A DNA stretch of 64,000 bases from the NCBI GenBank assembly GCA_027886185.1, contig WOAB01000142.1, positions 992,001-1,056,000 of the forward strand. Reading direction: 5' to 3'. The notes beneath the pieces are model-generated. The model had not been told where the DNA came from and searched no databases. It saw nothing but the letters and a program-made list of their open reading frames with translations. This stretch comes from Rheum nobile. Lineage: Eukaryota; Streptophyta; Magnoliopsida; Caryophyllales; Polygonaceae. Made by a program: the position numbers and the translations under genes. Below are positions 1 through 10,596 of the stretch, piece after piece. Position 1 is the stretch's first letter. Every line of letters begins with the position of its first letter.

Positions 1-1307
1 TGTGATATACTTATGTACTATAGTTTTCCTTTATATTTCATGTGATATACTTATATACTATAGTTTTCCTTTATATTTCATGTGATATAAGCTTATGTAC
101 TATAGTTTTCCTTTATATTTCATGTGAATATACTTATATACTATAGTTTTCCTTTATATTTCATGTTAATATATTTATATACTATAGTTTTCCTTTATAA
201 ATACATGTGATATACTTATATACTATAGTTGTCATTTATATTTCATGTGAATATACTTATATACTATAGTTTTCCTTTATATTTCATGTGATATAAGCTT
301 ATGTACTATAGTTGTCCTTTATATTTCATGTGAATATACTTATATACTATAGTTTTCCTTTATATTTCATGTGATATAAGCTTATGTACTATAGTTTTCC
401 TTTATATTTCATGTGATATAAGCTTATATACTATAGTTTTCCTTTATATTTCATGTGATATAAGCTTATGTACTATAGTTTTCCTTTATATTTCATGTGA
501 TATAAGCTTATATACTATAGTTTTCCTTTATATTTCATGTGATATACTCATATACTATAGTTGTCCTTTATATTTCATGTGAATATACTTATATACTATA
601 GTTTTCTTTTATATTTCATGTGATATAAGCTTATGTACTATAGTTGTCCTTTATATTTCATGTGAATATACTTATATACTATAGTTTTCCTTTATATTTC
701 ATGTGATATAAGCTTATGTACTATAGTTTTCCTTTATATTTCATGTGATTTAAGCGTATGTACTATAGTTGTCCTTTATATTTCATGTGAATATACTTAT
801 ATACTATAGTTTTTCTTTATATTTCATGTGATATAAGCTTATGTACTATAGTTTTCCTTTATATTTCATGTGAATATACTTATATACTATAGTTGTCATT
901 TATATTTCATGTGAATATACTTATATACTATAGTTTTCCTTTATATTTCATGTGATTATACTTATATACTATAGTTTTCTTTTATATCTCATGTGATATA
1001 AGCTTATGTACTATAGTTTTCCTTTATATTTCATGTGAATATACTTATATACTATAGTTTTCCTTTATGCTTCATGTGATATAAGCTTATGTACTATAGT
1101 TTTCCTTTATATTTCATGTGATATAAGCTTATGTACTATAGTTTTCCTTTATATTTCATGTGAATATACTTATATACTATAGTTGTCATTTATATTTCAT
1201 GTGAATATACTTATATACTATAGTTTTCCTTTATATTTCATGTGATTATACTTATATACTATAGTTTTCCTTTATATTTCATGTGAATATACTTATATAC
1301 TATAGTT
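1..1307. repeat. Satellite array, ~40-42 bp unit
   Basis: About 32 head-to-tail units built on a core CTATAGTTTTCCTTTATATT followed by TTCATGTGATA. Two unit types alternate: one with ATAAGCTTATGTAC (42 bp, with a HindIII site) and one with GAATATACTTATATAC (41 bp); a 40-bp form lacks the extra bases. The array runs off the left edge of the window, so its true length is unknown. Units are highly similar, which suggests recent homogenisation. No coding capacity is visible. Confidence 0.95.
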
Positions 1308-1790
1308 GGCTGAATAAGACTTGGTTGAATAAGACACAGCCATGGGGGCAGCCATCGCGGCTTATTAAGACTTGGCTGAATATCAGGATAGGCAAAGCCG
1401 CGATCGCGGCCTTGGGGGCAGCGATCGCGGCCTATGAAGGAATTCGCTGGACGCGGCCTTGGACATGGAAGGAAGAGTAAGCCGCGATCGCGGCCATGGG
1501 GGCATCCATCGCGGCTTATTAAGACTTGGCTGAATATCAAGATAGGCAAAGCCGCGATCGCGGCCTTGGGGGCAACGATCGCGGCCTATGAAGGAATCCG
1601 CCAGCTGCCTTGTTGGCCGCGACGCGGCCTCCTTCTTAGCATCTTAGCGAGTTCTTTCAAGGCCGCGCCCGCGGTTTTTTTTTTTTCAAATCACCTAAAA
1701 TGCAACATGTAATTGAAATTTAATATAAAATCAAAAATTTTATAATTTAATATAAATGGTATATTTAGTAATTTAATATAAAGGGGTGCT
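1308..1790. repeat. GC-rich palindromic block inside the satellite
   Basis: This segment separates two stretches of the same satellite. It holds a ~152-bp direct repeat (about 1371-1447 matches about 1523-1600), each copy with GCCGCGATCGCGGCC-type palindromes and a second GCGATCGCGGCC site. The left part also repeats a 'GACTTGGCTGAATA' phrase several times. The right part is a T-tract followed by AT-rich DNA. No terminal inverted repeats or target duplication could be fixed, so the element class is unknown. Confidence 0.75.
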
Positions 1791-1934
1791 CTTATATACT
1801 ATAGTTTGTCTTTATATTTCATGTGATATAAGCTTATGTATTATAGTTTTCCTTTATATTTCATGTGATATACTTATATACTATAGTTTTTCTTTATATT
1901 TCATGTGATATACTTATATATTATAGTTTTCCTT
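1791..1934. repeat. Satellite array, right-hand remnant
   Basis: About three and a half units of the same ~40-bp satellite resume after the GC-rich block, ending near the 3' end of the plant-mobile-domain pseudogene. The units are slightly more diverged than in the left array. Confidence 0.85.
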
Positions 1935-2034
1935 CCATTGAGCTATCTTACGCCATTTGTTCAAAAATATGAATTAATTACATTACAAAAAAAGACATCC
2001 AAAATACATACAATCCACGTGTCCTACGTAAATA

Positions 2035-4718
2035 CTAATCTGGCTGAGGGCCGCTATCTCCAGGCTGCTCCTGTGCCCTACTACCAGATCCCTCCTCATA
2101 TACAGAATCCTGGAAAACAGGCTCAAGAGGAGGAGGAGGCGCACCACGTGGAATGGGAGGAGGACGAAGCGGCCTTGCACCCACCATACGCAAAGCAAAA
2201 TCCATTAGCTCATCTTGTACATCCTCAGGAAGGCCAGCTCTCTCTAGAGCATACACCCTCAACTCAGCTGATACCACCTGGTTACACTATTTTCAAATAA
2301 AAAATGCTATTAGATACACATATGTAATGACATAAAGAAATTAATGCAAAATAACATACCGTGATCAGGTCGCTAGGAAGCGGTGGCGGAAGAGGCACGT
2401 CATCGTCTACTGGTGCTGGTGGTGAAGGATCCTGCCTCGGTGACCGATAATCTAGATATGGATGAGACATCCGCTCCCACCAATCCAGATACTCTGGCTG
2501 ACAATCCCAAGGGAAACCGGCATCAGGCATGTCACCGAGCTCTATCATCGGCCTCGGATCAGCTCCCCACTGACATGCATCGTCCAGGAAAACAACGGTG
2601 TAACTCCCATGAAGACTCGAGGCACGTACAGGCTCGGTAGGAGTAGGGGGCGCGTCTGGTATGCCCTGCGTACAACCAAACTGATGCAGAACTCTATCAG
2701 GCAGGTACGGCTCGCGGATATCAAAGCACTCAATCAATCCCCGAAACCGCGATGGAGCGAGACTCGGGGAGTCAAAGTCCAACTGCCCCCAAGGCATCCA
2801 GCGAACCTGTAAGATATTGAGAATGTCAGACAAATGTATCATGTCGAAGGAAATACTTTATTACGAATAATGTAACATACATCTGCATATCTGTATTGAT
2901 CAAGGACCCGTCGTAGGTTGATCAGACGATGCGAATCCGAGCCCTACGGTGCCTCTACATCATCACGTGCAGCCGCGCGACTATCACGTAGAGCCTCGAG
3001 ATCGGAAGACGTATGACCTCGAAACGCGTGAAAGTAGGCCCAGATCCAAGACTGAAATAAATCAATGTTACATTTTCTCGGTGTAAACGTAAGACAAATG
3101 GAGTTGAATGAGATAGGTTAACTTCAGCAGAAGCGTACAACCGGCAATAGAAGCTGCTTGACCTCGCGATGCCTTACCTAACTGGCGGTATAGGTATGCC
3201 AGGGTAGCGACTCCCCATGCGTACCCTCCAGTCTCATCATGATCAAGGAGGACCGCTAACATACCAGGCTTGCATTTCATCCCCGACTTGTCAACGAAGA
3301 GAGTACAACTCTCTAGAATCGCAAGATACAGAGTAGCTATATGATGCTCGTTCTTGTAAAGAACGATCATATTTAACATTATATTTTAGAAAAAACTATA
3401 CTAATTTTCTTAATTTAATATTATTTAAAAAACAACAGAATGTCACCTCTCCTCGGCTCTGCATAACTCTGTAGCCCGATCCTTCAACATCTTGTTAGTT
3501 CCATAACCGCCAGCTGTTTAGAAAATTCATATATTATTTTTTATGCATAACTCGGTTATTTTTTCATTAATATTAATAAATTATTTGTTATAATTTTGAT
3601 TTTTTTACCTATCCCAGTCACCTTAGCAATACGCGGCTCCACCCCCAAAATTGGTGCCAAGGCCTCCCACATCGCAGCATCAGGCATAGAAGAAACCACG
3701 GCAGCACCGTCAATCTGAATCCGAAGAATCTGCACAACATCGTGCAGTGTGATGGTAATCTCGCCCCAGGGGAAATGGAACGAGTTGGTCTCCGGATGCC
3801 ACCTCTCGACGAATGCTAATATGAGAACCGCGTCCATCCGTCAGAACTCCAACGTCCCCAATGCAGTCAGCCCGCTACGTTGCGCCAACGTCCACCATGA
3901 CCCATCCTCGTCCGTCCTATATCGATGTATAACATCAAAGTGCTGAGGACGAACGAAGGTCCTGAGGATCCTCCTCATCTGAAACAATAATTTTTTTTGT
4001 ATTTAGGATTAATGCATATATTTATTTTATTTTTTTTAGTTTTTTAAATATTTAAAATTTTCAAAGAAAATTTTTATACGTACCGGATCCCGGTGCGGGG
4101 GGAAGTGTACTGGGGGACTCAATATGTCTACGGCTACCCCTGCTTCCTCCTGCGTCACCATCCATAAAAGGGGTGCGATGTGGGTAGGATAGGATGGGAT
4201 CAGGTCTCTCGAACGAGGACCTCCTGGCATCTAGTTCCCCTCCTGTCCTAGAGGTGTAGGGGCAGCAGGGGGGCAACAGGCTCGATAATGGGTGGCTCCT
4301 CTGCCTCAGGTGGGGGAGAAGGTGGCTCAGAAGTCTGCGTCGCAGGAGGAGGGGGCATGTCGTCCGTCTCCATAGCCTCAAGTCTATCAGCGTCTGTGGA
4401 GGGCTCGAATGTCTCGTGTCAGCCTTGCTCCGTCGCCTCAAAAACTGGGAAACGGGTGTACTCCTCCTGGCCAATATCAACCTCGTCGTCCGAAGATGAT
4501 GACTCAGACTCGGTCGGATGATCCTCGGGCTCAACAGACTCGGTCGGATGATCCCTGGGCTGCCCGACATCTCTCTGTAATGCAACGTCTAGCTGTCTGC
4601 TCAGCTGAGATGGAGAACCGCGTCGTGCAAAAGTTGTGATCCCTCGTTCTTTGGGCTTACGAGGACCACGACGCTTCGGCCTAACAGATCCGCCGTACGT
4701 CTCCAATATGCCCTTCAT
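2035..4718 (-). pseudogene. Plant mobile domain (PMD / MAIN-like) gene, decayed
   Basis: Minus-strand multi-exon gene of the plant mobile domain family, often annotated 'serine/threonine-protein phosphatase 7 long form homolog' and found both as host MAIN-like genes and in transposons. Exon 1 (about 4084-4718) encodes a basic N-terminus (RPKRRGPRKPKERG), an acidic and proline-rich stretch, then PGGPRSRDLIPSYPTHIAPL in another frame. The next exon (about 3602-3980) has the hallmark FVERWHPETNSFHFPWGE. Later exons give CTLFVDKSG, GGYAWGVATLAYLY (about 3100-3354), then YLPDRVLHQFG and CQPEYLDWWERM (about 2359-2842), and a proline-rich tail ending in TAG at 2035-2037. GT-AG introns are plausible between them. 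In-frame TGA codons lie near 4417 and 3841, the second just before MDAVLILAFVERW, and exon 1 also shifts frame. It is probably non-functional. Whether it was a host gene or transposon cargo is not decidable here. Confidence 0.8.
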
Positions 4719-5624
4719 TTTAATTATTTGTTAATTCTTAATAATTATTAATAATGTTTTCTAAATCTATTTGTTTTTATATAGACAATAATTTCGATTG
4801 GACAATAATCTTCATATTCTTTATTTTGACATTTATTTAATTTCTATTCTAAAAAAAATATTTTTTAAATTAATTGTCAAATTTTCCAAATCATATCGTT
4901 ATCATCGGACGACAAGGTTTTAATTTCTAATTTTTATGTTTTATTTCGATTGGATCCCTCGTTATTATTTCATATTTTTATGTTTTAATTATTTGTTAAT
5001 TATTAATAATGTTTTAATTTCTAATTCTAATTGTTTTTATATAAACAATAATTTCGATTGGACATTAATATTGCATATTCTTTATTCTAAAATTTATTTA
5101 ATTTCTATTCTAAATAAATTATTTGCTAAATTAATTGTTATTTTGGAAATTGTTATTTAATTTCTATTTCCTAAATCATATCGCAGAATCATAATATTTT
5201 GGTAATTCATGCGTTATTTTCCACACTAAATCCATGCATTTCATATAATTCATGCATTCGATTAATTCATCTTATCATAAATATGCAATATAATTCATAC
5301 AATATTAATTCATGCATTTCGATATAATTCATGCTATCAAAATCATGCATTCGGTATAACTTATGCGATCATAATATTATTTAATTTATATCCTTCTAAA
5401 CACATTTTAAAATTTATTTAAAATTTATGCATGCATTATATATAATTTACGCTATCATGCATTATATTTTAAAATTTACGCTATCATGCATTCGATATAA
5501 TTCATGCTATCAAAATCATGCATTCGGTATAACTTATGCATGCATTACATTTAATTTACGCAATCATAAATCATGCATTCGATATTTATATCCTTCTAAA
5601 CACATTTTAAAATTTAAAATTTAT
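4719..5624. repeat. AT-rich intergenic DNA with diverged tandem repeats
   Basis: No gene seen. A ~258-bp segment beginning near 4770 is repeated near 5030 (both contain ACAATAATTTCGATTGGACA). From about 5200 to 5620 short phrases such as TTCATGCATTCGATATAATT and ATCATGCATTCGGTATAACT recur, with a larger period of roughly 175 bp. Confidence 0.7.
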
Positions 5625-6140
5625 TTAGATTTTAAAATTTATCTGTCGAATATCAGGTACGGTAGAAGAAGAGACTATCGGCGTATCTGGTACGGTAGAC
5701 GAAGAGGCTACCTTGCGCTGCTTCCGAGACTTTACCGCATCGCCGCCTTTCCCGCGTTTTCGGCTAACCGGAGCAACAGTTTTTCCGACGCCATTTTTTC
5801 CGGCGACCGAAGCATTTCCGGCACCTCCAGTAGACACGCCGGAAAACGCTTCCAACGTCAGCCCCACCGCCTCAGTCACTGCCTCGTCGAGCTTCTGCCT
5901 CTCCGTCAGCTCCAGAACGTCGGCTCCTCCGACACCCACGACTACGTCAGCCCCGCCGCCGCCAGCCAAGCTCGCGTCTGCTGCCGGCGTATCTTCGGTC
6001 GACGCTAGAGGAGCGGAAGCCGGGTCTGTTTCTGCCGGAGAAGATGATGAAGGAGTCGCCGGCTGTCTTCGTCTCCGGCCACCGTTTTCGTCTCCGGCAC
6101 CAGATTTTTGCCCCAAATCCATTGTTTTTTGCAGATCCAA
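5625..6140 (-). CDS. Hypothetical low-complexity protein, 171 residues
   Basis: An uninterrupted GC-rich minus-strand frame starting at ATG 6138-6140, much richer in G+C than its surroundings. The product is rich in Ala, Ser, Gly and Pro. It has a basic N-terminal patch (GGRRRRQ), a helical-looking middle (VLELTERQKLDEAVTEAVGL) and a basic C-terminal patch (SRKRGKGGDAVKSRKQRK), followed by an internal duplication of SSSTVPD. No domain was recognised. It lies upstream of, and on the same strand as, the PMD pseudogene and could be an extra exon or partner of it; that is inference. The GAA array begins about 35 bp upstream of its start codon. It may equally be a fortuitous frame in GC-rich DNA. 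Confidence 0.35.
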   Translation of the reverse strand: MDLQKTMDLGQKSGAGDENGGRRRRQPATPSSSSPAETDPASAPLASTEDTPAADASLAGGGGADVVVGVGGADVLELTERQKLDEAVTEAVGLTLEAFSGVSTGGAGNASVAGKNGVGKTVAPVSRKRGKGGDAVKSRKQRKVASSSTVPDTPIVSSSTVPDIRQINFKI

Positions 6141-6148
6141 ATAGAGGA

Positions 6149-6343
6149 GGGGGGATGAATCGAAATAGGAAGAAGGAGGAAGAAGAAGAAGAAGAAGAAG
6201 AAGAAGAAGAAGAAGAAGAAGAAGAAGAAGAAGAAGAAGAAGAAGAAGAAGAAGAAGAAGAAGAAGAAGAAGAAGAAGAAGAAGAAGAAGAAGAAGAAGA
6301 AGAAGAAGAAGAAGAAGAAGAAGAGGGGGGGATGAATCGAAAT
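6149..6343. repeat. (GAA)n microsatellite flanked by 18-bp direct repeats
   Basis: About 150 bp of almost pure GAA/TTC triplets (about 6174-6324) lie between two copies of GGGGGGATGAATCGAAAT at 6149-6166 and 6326-6343. The triplet tract reads as poly-Glu on plus and poly-Ser on minus, which should not be taken as protein. The flanking direct repeats show that the tract sits within a local duplication. Confidence 0.95.
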
Positions 6344-6432
6344 CTGGGTTTAGGGGCGGCGGCGGCTAACCTAGAAGAGGAAGAAGAAGAAGACAGACGA
6401 AACAAAACGCGCAGCGTTTCACTTAAAGCAGA

Positions 6433-6474
6433 CGAAACGCAAGATCCTTGCCTAAGCAAGGATCTTGCGTTTCG
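6433..6474. repeat. Perfect 19-bp inverted repeat with 4-nt loop
   Basis: Arms 6433-6451 and 6456-6474 are exact reverse complements around the loop CTAA. A further imperfect extension outside (AAAGC on the left, GCTTT on the right, with a 3-nt bulge) lengthens the potential stem. The arms contain AAGATCCTTGC. A related phrase (TTCTGCGTTTC) occurs near 6570. Confidence 0.9.
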
Positions 6475-7844
6475 CTTTCAAAAAAAAAAACGCTGGTATT
6501 TTGATTAGTATAAAAACTCAGTTTCTGGGTACAATTTACACTCAAACGCGGGTATATTGCTTAAGCAAAAATTCTGCGTTTCAAAGTGTAGTGTACGAAG
6601 ACAATTTTTATAGTGTACAAAGAGCCTTCGGTATTTATGACCGAATTCCAATTTCTAAAACAAACGACAATATATACTGGTCAGAGGGAGTATTATTTTC
6701 CGAAATTTTTAGTGAAATTTAATTAAGGGAATATAATTATTCCTTTCCATCACACTATTTCACGAATTTCCATATTTGTTCACCTTCTTACAAAATATTT
6801 TTTTGATAAAATCATTTCAAAAAGCCACAACACTAAGTCACCAACATAAACATAAGATCATCATATACAAAAGTAATAGTTTACATTATAAAACTCAATA
6901 TTTTAATTAATTTTTCCTAATACTAAATTTCCGTCAAACAAAGGTTGTGTATTAAAACAATGTTTGATCATGATGTCCATAATTAACTTTACTAAAAATT
7001 AATAAATACTCTCTGTTCAGATTTACTTGTACTTTTAGTCTTTTTTTTTTTGGTACGTGTACTTTTAGCCTTTAAATCTTATTAATAAATATTTGTCCTT
7101 ATAGGATTTAAAGACACTTTATCCCATATAAGTCATAAACTTTATACTGGAATTTGGTTAAGTTGATTTTTTTTTTCTCTCCATCTATTGGTTGTAAAAG
7201 ATGGTGAGTGATTAAATTGAGGGAAAAAAAAAAGATTTTCAAAACACATGACTTTTTTAATATGTGTGAAAATTCTAAAAGAAACAAATAAAAATGAACA
7301 GAAAAAAATATTATAAAAAAATATTCGAAATTTTTGAGACACTTTTTCCCGGCATGGGGCATGTCCTGGCCGGATGTTTAGTTTGAATTAATTATTCCGA
7401 TTGAGATTGAACGCGTGAAATGCCCTGCTTATTGCTTTTCGATGATACTACGTCGTGATAAATTTGCTCTCTAATGTACATGTGCTATGCCATATTCAAC
7501 CCTTAATTCCCTAGATAATTTTCACACCTTACATTTTGTTTGTCTAATTTCTCCCTTAAGTCGCTACTTTTGTTTAGTTTGCTTCGTTTCATGTCGCTTC
7601 GATCGATTACCGAATTCTTGTAGGTCTCTCGATTTACGAGACACCAAAAAAAAGGTTTTCTTCGAGCCATAAGATGAGTGCGCGCGTAAAAAATCATATC
7701 ATTTGATGGATCGATTCAAGCAGAATTTTCCAAAATAATTAATTAATTTCTTGAGGAATTGTATAAAGTGATTTGTATGTAGCATAAGTGCGCCATCATG
7801 CATGGTTGATTGAAGTTGGAAATCTTACATATATAGCAAGTTAA
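6475..7844. other. AT-rich intergenic DNA with two Stowaway-like ends
   Basis: No gene recognised. CTGGTCAGAGGGAGTA near 6678-6693 resembles the right end of a Stowaway/Mariner MITE, and TACTCTCTGTTCAGATTT near 7009-7026 resembles a left end, but neither has a matching partner end nearby. The rest is AT-rich with A- and T-tracts. Confidence 0.5.
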
Positions 7845-8548
7845 TGTTGGATTGTTAGTGTTACGTCTAAAGAAATAAATATTTTGTTCTCACAGAAGGT
7901 GCAGCGGGATAATATAGCAAGAAAGACATTAATTAGAACTCACGATATATAGTGAAAATCCTAATCAGTCAAATAACCAATCAGGAAAAAACCACTACCG
8001 TCAAGCTTCTCGTTTGAGAAGATTTTGAAGAGTCTACTTGTCTTATTGATTTCTTGATCGGTTACACTTATAGCCTGGACTTCAAATCCTAGACTTCCCA
8101 TCTAGATTTGAATCTCTTCTACAATGAGAAAACGAACTCACTCTTCTAAGACTTACAAATGCTTCACTTTTCTTTTCTCTCAATAAAATGCTCTGAGTTC
8201 GTATCGAAGAAGTGAAACCCTCACTCCTCTTTATACATTCCGAAAAACCTAATAACAAGAATATCTCTCTCACTATTTTCGGCAACAAGAAGATATCAAT
8301 TTTGATCCAATAAGATAAAATCTCAACCGAATATATTATCTAAGGAAGGATTTCCTAAGATAATATAATCGGAATAAGATAATATCTTTATCTCTCCAAA
8401 TCTTCTAATCGGCAAGATCCACCCGATTTCCCTTTTCTTCAACCGCATGATCTTCTAAGATAATATTCATAATCTTCATGCTTGAATTCTTTGTACCATT
8501 CGCAACTTGATGTTTGTTCGGCACTGATGTTTCTTGAGAGGTATAACA
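7845..8548 (-). repeat. 3' LTR of the Copia element
   Basis: On the minus strand it begins TGTTATACCTC and ends CCAACA. It aligns along its length with 14829-15532, differing by scattered substitutions and small indels. The shared segment includes GAAGGTGCAGCGG and the phrase TGTTCGGCACTGATGTT. The visible divergence between the LTRs indicates an old insertion. Confidence 0.9.
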
Positions 8549-8560
8549 CTTCCCAAGCAG
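8549..8560 (-). other. Polypurine-like tract of the Copia element
   Basis: On the minus strand CTGCTTGGGAAG directly precedes the 3' LTR start TGTTATACC, the position expected for the plus-strand primer. The purine run is short and weak. Confidence 0.55.
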
Positions 8561-9083
8561 TTGCAGGCCATCATTACACATCATACTTGTCAAATTCCAG
8601 TCACAGACCACATAGGCGACGATTCATATTCTCGGCTTTCCGAAAAAGTAGAAGAGTGTGATGCGGGGTAACATTACCACAGAGGGTACAAAGAACATCA
8701 CACAAAAATATACGAGAATTTTTAATGATATGTAATCATGAATGAGAGGCTTTCAGATGTGGATGATTAGAGGGGCTCATAGGAAGCATCAAACACGATG
8801 GCTATGGTAAGTTGTAGAGTCAGCAATCATTTGGGCTTATAATGAGGGGTCAATGCATCAAGTTGACTCTTTTGGGTCGAAAGAAAACTATTTCATGTAT
8901 TATAATGATAGCATAGATGATCATGCAAGAAATTTTGCAAATTAGTGAAGCACAGGCAAGAAGCTAAGCATGTTGTTTATACAATGATCAAAGGAAAGAT
9001 TGCAAATCAAGACACGACACTTACACAACCACAAATTACCACATAATTTAGCCAGTCATTGAGGGAACACAACAGGTAGACAG
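8561..9083 (-). other. Copia 3' untranslated region
   Basis: Lies between the RNase H stop codon and the 3' LTR. It contains no credible reading frame and no envelope-like coding region that I can recognise. Confidence 0.55.
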
Positions 9084-10596
9084 TTAGTTGAGAGAAAGCA
9101 TACCAAGTTCAATGTGGAACTGTTCAAAGGGTTCCCTATTGAGTGCCTTGGTGAAAATGTCAGCGATTTGATCCTTAGTTTCACAAAAGTCCATGGACAC
9201 CAACCCTTTCTCCACACAATCACGTTAGAAGTGATGTCTTATCTCGATATGCTTGGTACGTGAGTGTTGCACATGATTCTTGGAGATATTGATTGCACTA
9301 GTATTGTCACAAAGAATGGGAATAGAGTCAAGAAGAATACCATAGTCACTAAATTGTTGCTTCAACCATATGAGTTGAGTACAACAAGCTGTGGCGGCTA
9401 TGTATTCGGCTTATGCAGTTGACAAGGCAACTGAATTCTGCTTTTTCGACCCCCGGGAAACCAAACATGGTCCAAGGAACTGAGCCATTCCGGATGTAGA
9501 TTTTATGTCCACTTTGTTCCCTACAATGTCGGCATTTGTGTACCCAACTAAATCAAAGTTGCCACCCCTTGGATACCACATACACAAATCGTCTGTTCCC
9601 TTCAAGTATCTCAGAATCCTTTTCACTGCTTTGAGGTGTGTCTCCTTAGGATCAACCTGAAATCGAGCATACATACACATACTATACATAATATCAGGTC
9701 TACTAGTAGTGAGATAAAGAAGCGAACCTATGATTCCTCGATAGAGTGTTGGATCAACTCCTTTTTCATGCTCATCCTTTCCCATTGGATTGTTGGGAGA
9801 TATGGGAGTTGTAAAGGGCTTTGCATCAGACATTCCGAACTTCTTAACACACTCCCGAAGATACTTCTGCTGATGAACCCTTGTTCCATCTTCTCCCTGA
9901 GAGACTTGAAGACCCGAGAAGAACTTCAGTTCCCCAACCATGCTCATCTCAAATTCACTAGCCATCAGACTTGAAAAATTTTGGACCAGTTTATCTTCTG
10001 TAGATCCAAAGATGATATCATCCACGTAGACTTGCACAACCAGAGTGTGCTTTTCTTCCTTCATAAGGAACAGAGTCTTATCGACCTTCCCACGAACATA
10101 TCCATGAGACAGAAGGAATTGAGAGAGCCTATCATACCAGGCCCTTGGAGCCTGCTTAAGACCATACAACACCTTGACAATAATATAGACATGATCAGGT
10201 TGGGAGGCGTCTTCAAATCCAGGGGTTTGCTGCACATAGACCTCCTCCTTGAGAACTTCGTTCAAGAAGGCGGTCTTTATATCCATTTGTTACAGTTTAA
10301 AGCCATGGAAATATGAGTATGCAATGAGTAGTCGTATGGCTTCCAAATGAGCAACTGGAGCAAACATCTACGTGGTTATATCCTTTTACCACCAGCCTTG
10401 CTTTATTCCTTGTAACCTGCCCTTGATCATCCAATTTGTTTCTGAATACCCACTTAGTTCCTATCACTATTTTGTTCCCTAGACGAGGAACTAAATGCCA
10501 AACCTTGTTTCTTTCAAACTGATGGAGCTCTTCTTGCATGGTGTTTATCCAGTCCGGATCCTTCAATGCTTCTCCTACAATTTTAGGTTCTTGCAA
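9084..10596 (-). pseudogene. Copia reverse transcriptase and RNase H
   Basis: Minus-strand remnant of the 3' part of the Copia polyprotein. It begins with the RT start (DPDWINTMQEELHQFERNKVW, about 10480-10560), shifts frame near 10300-10360, then runs through AFLNEVLKEEVYVQQTPGFE, YGLKQAPRAWYDRLSQFLL and the catalytic YVDDIIFGST near 10010-10040. RNase H follows (YTNADIVGNK, then LCDNTSAINISKNHVQH, and DQIADIFTKALNREPFEQFH near the end), closing at TAA 9084-9086. In-frame stops occur right after ALSTA (about 9411-9416) and after the HIEIRHHF motif. The catalytic aspartates are retained, but the frame is broken at several places, so it is a dead copy. Confidence 0.88.

Noticed and set aside
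1..1307. CRISPR-like regular array
   Set aside because: The repeat units are directly adjacent with no unique spacers and the DNA is plant nuclear; it is a satellite.
5947..6508. Proteins made of long poly-Ser (minus) or poly-Glu (plus) runs
   Set aside because: They are translations of the GAA/TTC microsatellite; the flanks show no domain or supporting gene structure.
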